Shown here one piece after another: positions 63,436-64,000 of a DNA stretch of 64,000 bases. Positions within the stretch are counted from its first letter, which is position 1, and the number at the start of each line of letters is the position of its first letter. The DNA is from a gamma proteobacterium NOR5-3 (GTDB lineage Bacteria; Pseudomonadota; Gammaproteobacteria; Pseudomonadales; Halieaceae): assembly GCA_000158155.1 (NCBI GenBank), contig DS999406.1, positions 794,986 to 858,985 of the forward strand, read 5' to 3'. The notes under the pieces were generated by a model, which was given only the letters and a program-made list of their open reading frames with translations, was not told the DNA's origin and made no database searches. Both the position numbers and the translations under genes were made by a program.

Positions 63436-64000
63436 ATGGCGACACGCCTCTGCACATTGAGACGGTGTTTTTCGATTTTGCTCAGCATGGCTGTGCTTAA
63501 CGCCTGCTCGACACTGCCACCGGTGGTCACGCCATATGAGGCGGCGAGCGCGCCAGCGACTGCGCCGCTGTGGACGGCACTGGAAAACGTCCGCAGCGAT
63601 AACTGGAATGTGTTGCTCAACGACGGGGCATCCGCGCTTGATTGGCGACTCACGGCGATCGATTCGGCGACCCAAAGCATCGATTTACAAACGTTTCTTT
63701 GGTCCCTTGACCAGGTTGGCTTGGCGATCATGAATCACCTACTGAGCGCAGCGGATCGTGGTGTTCGGATTCGCCTGCTGGTGGATGATTCTTTTCTTCT
63801 GGGTGAAGACGACCTGCTCACCGCTTTGGCCGATCATCCAAACATTGCTTACCGAGTGTTCAATCCCTACGAGCGACGAAGCAGCAGCTTTGTTACCCGG
63901 GAACTCATGAACCTTGGTGACTTCGAAAAGCTGAACCATCGTATGCACAACAAAGTTATGGTGGTGGATAACCGTGTCGCTATCGTTGGCGGTCGCAATC
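63436..64000 (+). CDS. Phospholipase-D-family lipoprotein (partial)
   Basis: The gene begins at ATG 63436, five bases after AAGGAG, and runs off the window (188 codons visible). A lipobox (AVLNAC) follows the signal peptide, so it is membrane-anchored. The PLD domain is seen in TAIDSATQSIDLQTFLWS, VRIRLLVDDSFLL and the first HKD motif HNKVMVVDNRVAIVGGRN (His, Lys and Asp). It is probably a cardiolipin-synthase-like or other phosphodiester enzyme. The second HKD lies outside the window. Confidence 0.85.
   Translation, partial: MATRLCTLRRCFSILLSMAVLNACSTLPPVVTPYEAASAPATAPLWTALENVRSDNWNVLLNDGASALDWRLTAIDSATQSIDLQTFLWSLDQVGLAIMNHLLSAADRGVRIRLLVDDSFLLGEDDLLTALADHPNIAYRVFNPYERRSSSFVTRELMNLGDFEKLNHRMHNKVMVVDNRVAIVGGRN

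Noticed and set aside
1-64000. tRNA, rRNA, insertion sequences, prophage or CRISPR arrays
   Set aside because: No cloverleaf-like, transposase, integrase or regularly spaced repeat pattern was found by eye; small RNAs cannot be excluded.

Overview
The window is a compact, GC-rich stretch of a Gram-negative chromosome with no tRNA, rRNA, insertion sequence, prophage or CRISPR array that I could find. Gene content (thiosulfate-oxidising Sox system, aromatic-amine-dehydrogenase-type operon, sodium-linked membrane proteins, sulfatases, large secreted hydrolases, lipoproteins, c-di-GMP enzymes) points to an aerobic marine gammaproteobacterium. The OM60/NOR5 group (Halieaceae, Congregibacter-like) is my best guess, but that is inference from content, not a database match.

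Layout. 1-8.8 kb: an ArsR-type sulfur regulator (cut by the window edge) divergent from soxCDXYZAKB, followed by DUF302, alpha/beta-hydrolase and periplasmic DsrE-like genes. 8.9-20 kb: thioesterase, voltage-gated sodium channel, Tam-like methyltransferase, GPH-type symporter, a secreted alkylsulfatase, patatin, ELM1-like glycosyltransferase plus polysaccharide deacetylase, DJ-1/PfpI, an LpxL-like acyltransferase and a DUF1295 membrane enzyme. 20-27 kb: HD-domain protein, SDR, MFS carrier, 2-oxoglutarate oxygenase, then a tight minus-strand set (NTF2-like, hotdog thioesterase, CPXCG mini-protein, FAD oxidoreductase, nucleoside hydrolase). 27-42 kb: M14 peptidase, DoxX, sulfatase with a three-repeat secreted protein, candidate small ORFs, DUF4124, DUF3604-HupE and a giant BNR-repeat protein. 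42-49 kb: an aauBEDA-like amine dehydrogenase operon with a monohaem cytochrome, bracketed by two paralogous phosphoribosyltransferases, then an NCS2 nucleobase permease and a MtaD-like deaminase. 49-57.5 kb: K+-dependent membrane pyrophosphatase, desaturase, PaaX-type regulator, YghU-like GST, START protein, and an IorAB-type molybdenum hydroxylase. 57.5-64 kb: GGDEF-EAL protein, SIMPL protein, an apparently internally deleted cysteine synthase, a TPR-like secreted protein, a GAF/degenerate-GGDEF protein and a truncated PLD lipoprotein.

Themes. Periplasmic oxidation feeding cytochromes c (Sox, amine dehydrogenase, molybdenum hydroxylase), release of sulfate from organosulfates, purine salvage (permease, deaminase, phosphoribosyltransferases, nucleoside hydrolase), and sodium bioenergetics (pyrophosphatase, sodium channel, cation symporters). 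Many neighbouring genes overlap by 4 bases on the same strand, and several convergent pairs overlap at their 3' ends. The most unusual items are the phosphoribosyltransferase-bracketed aau operon, the miniature CysK reading frame, a probable frameshift at the end of the deaminase, and two tandem small ORFs with strong ribosome binding sites.
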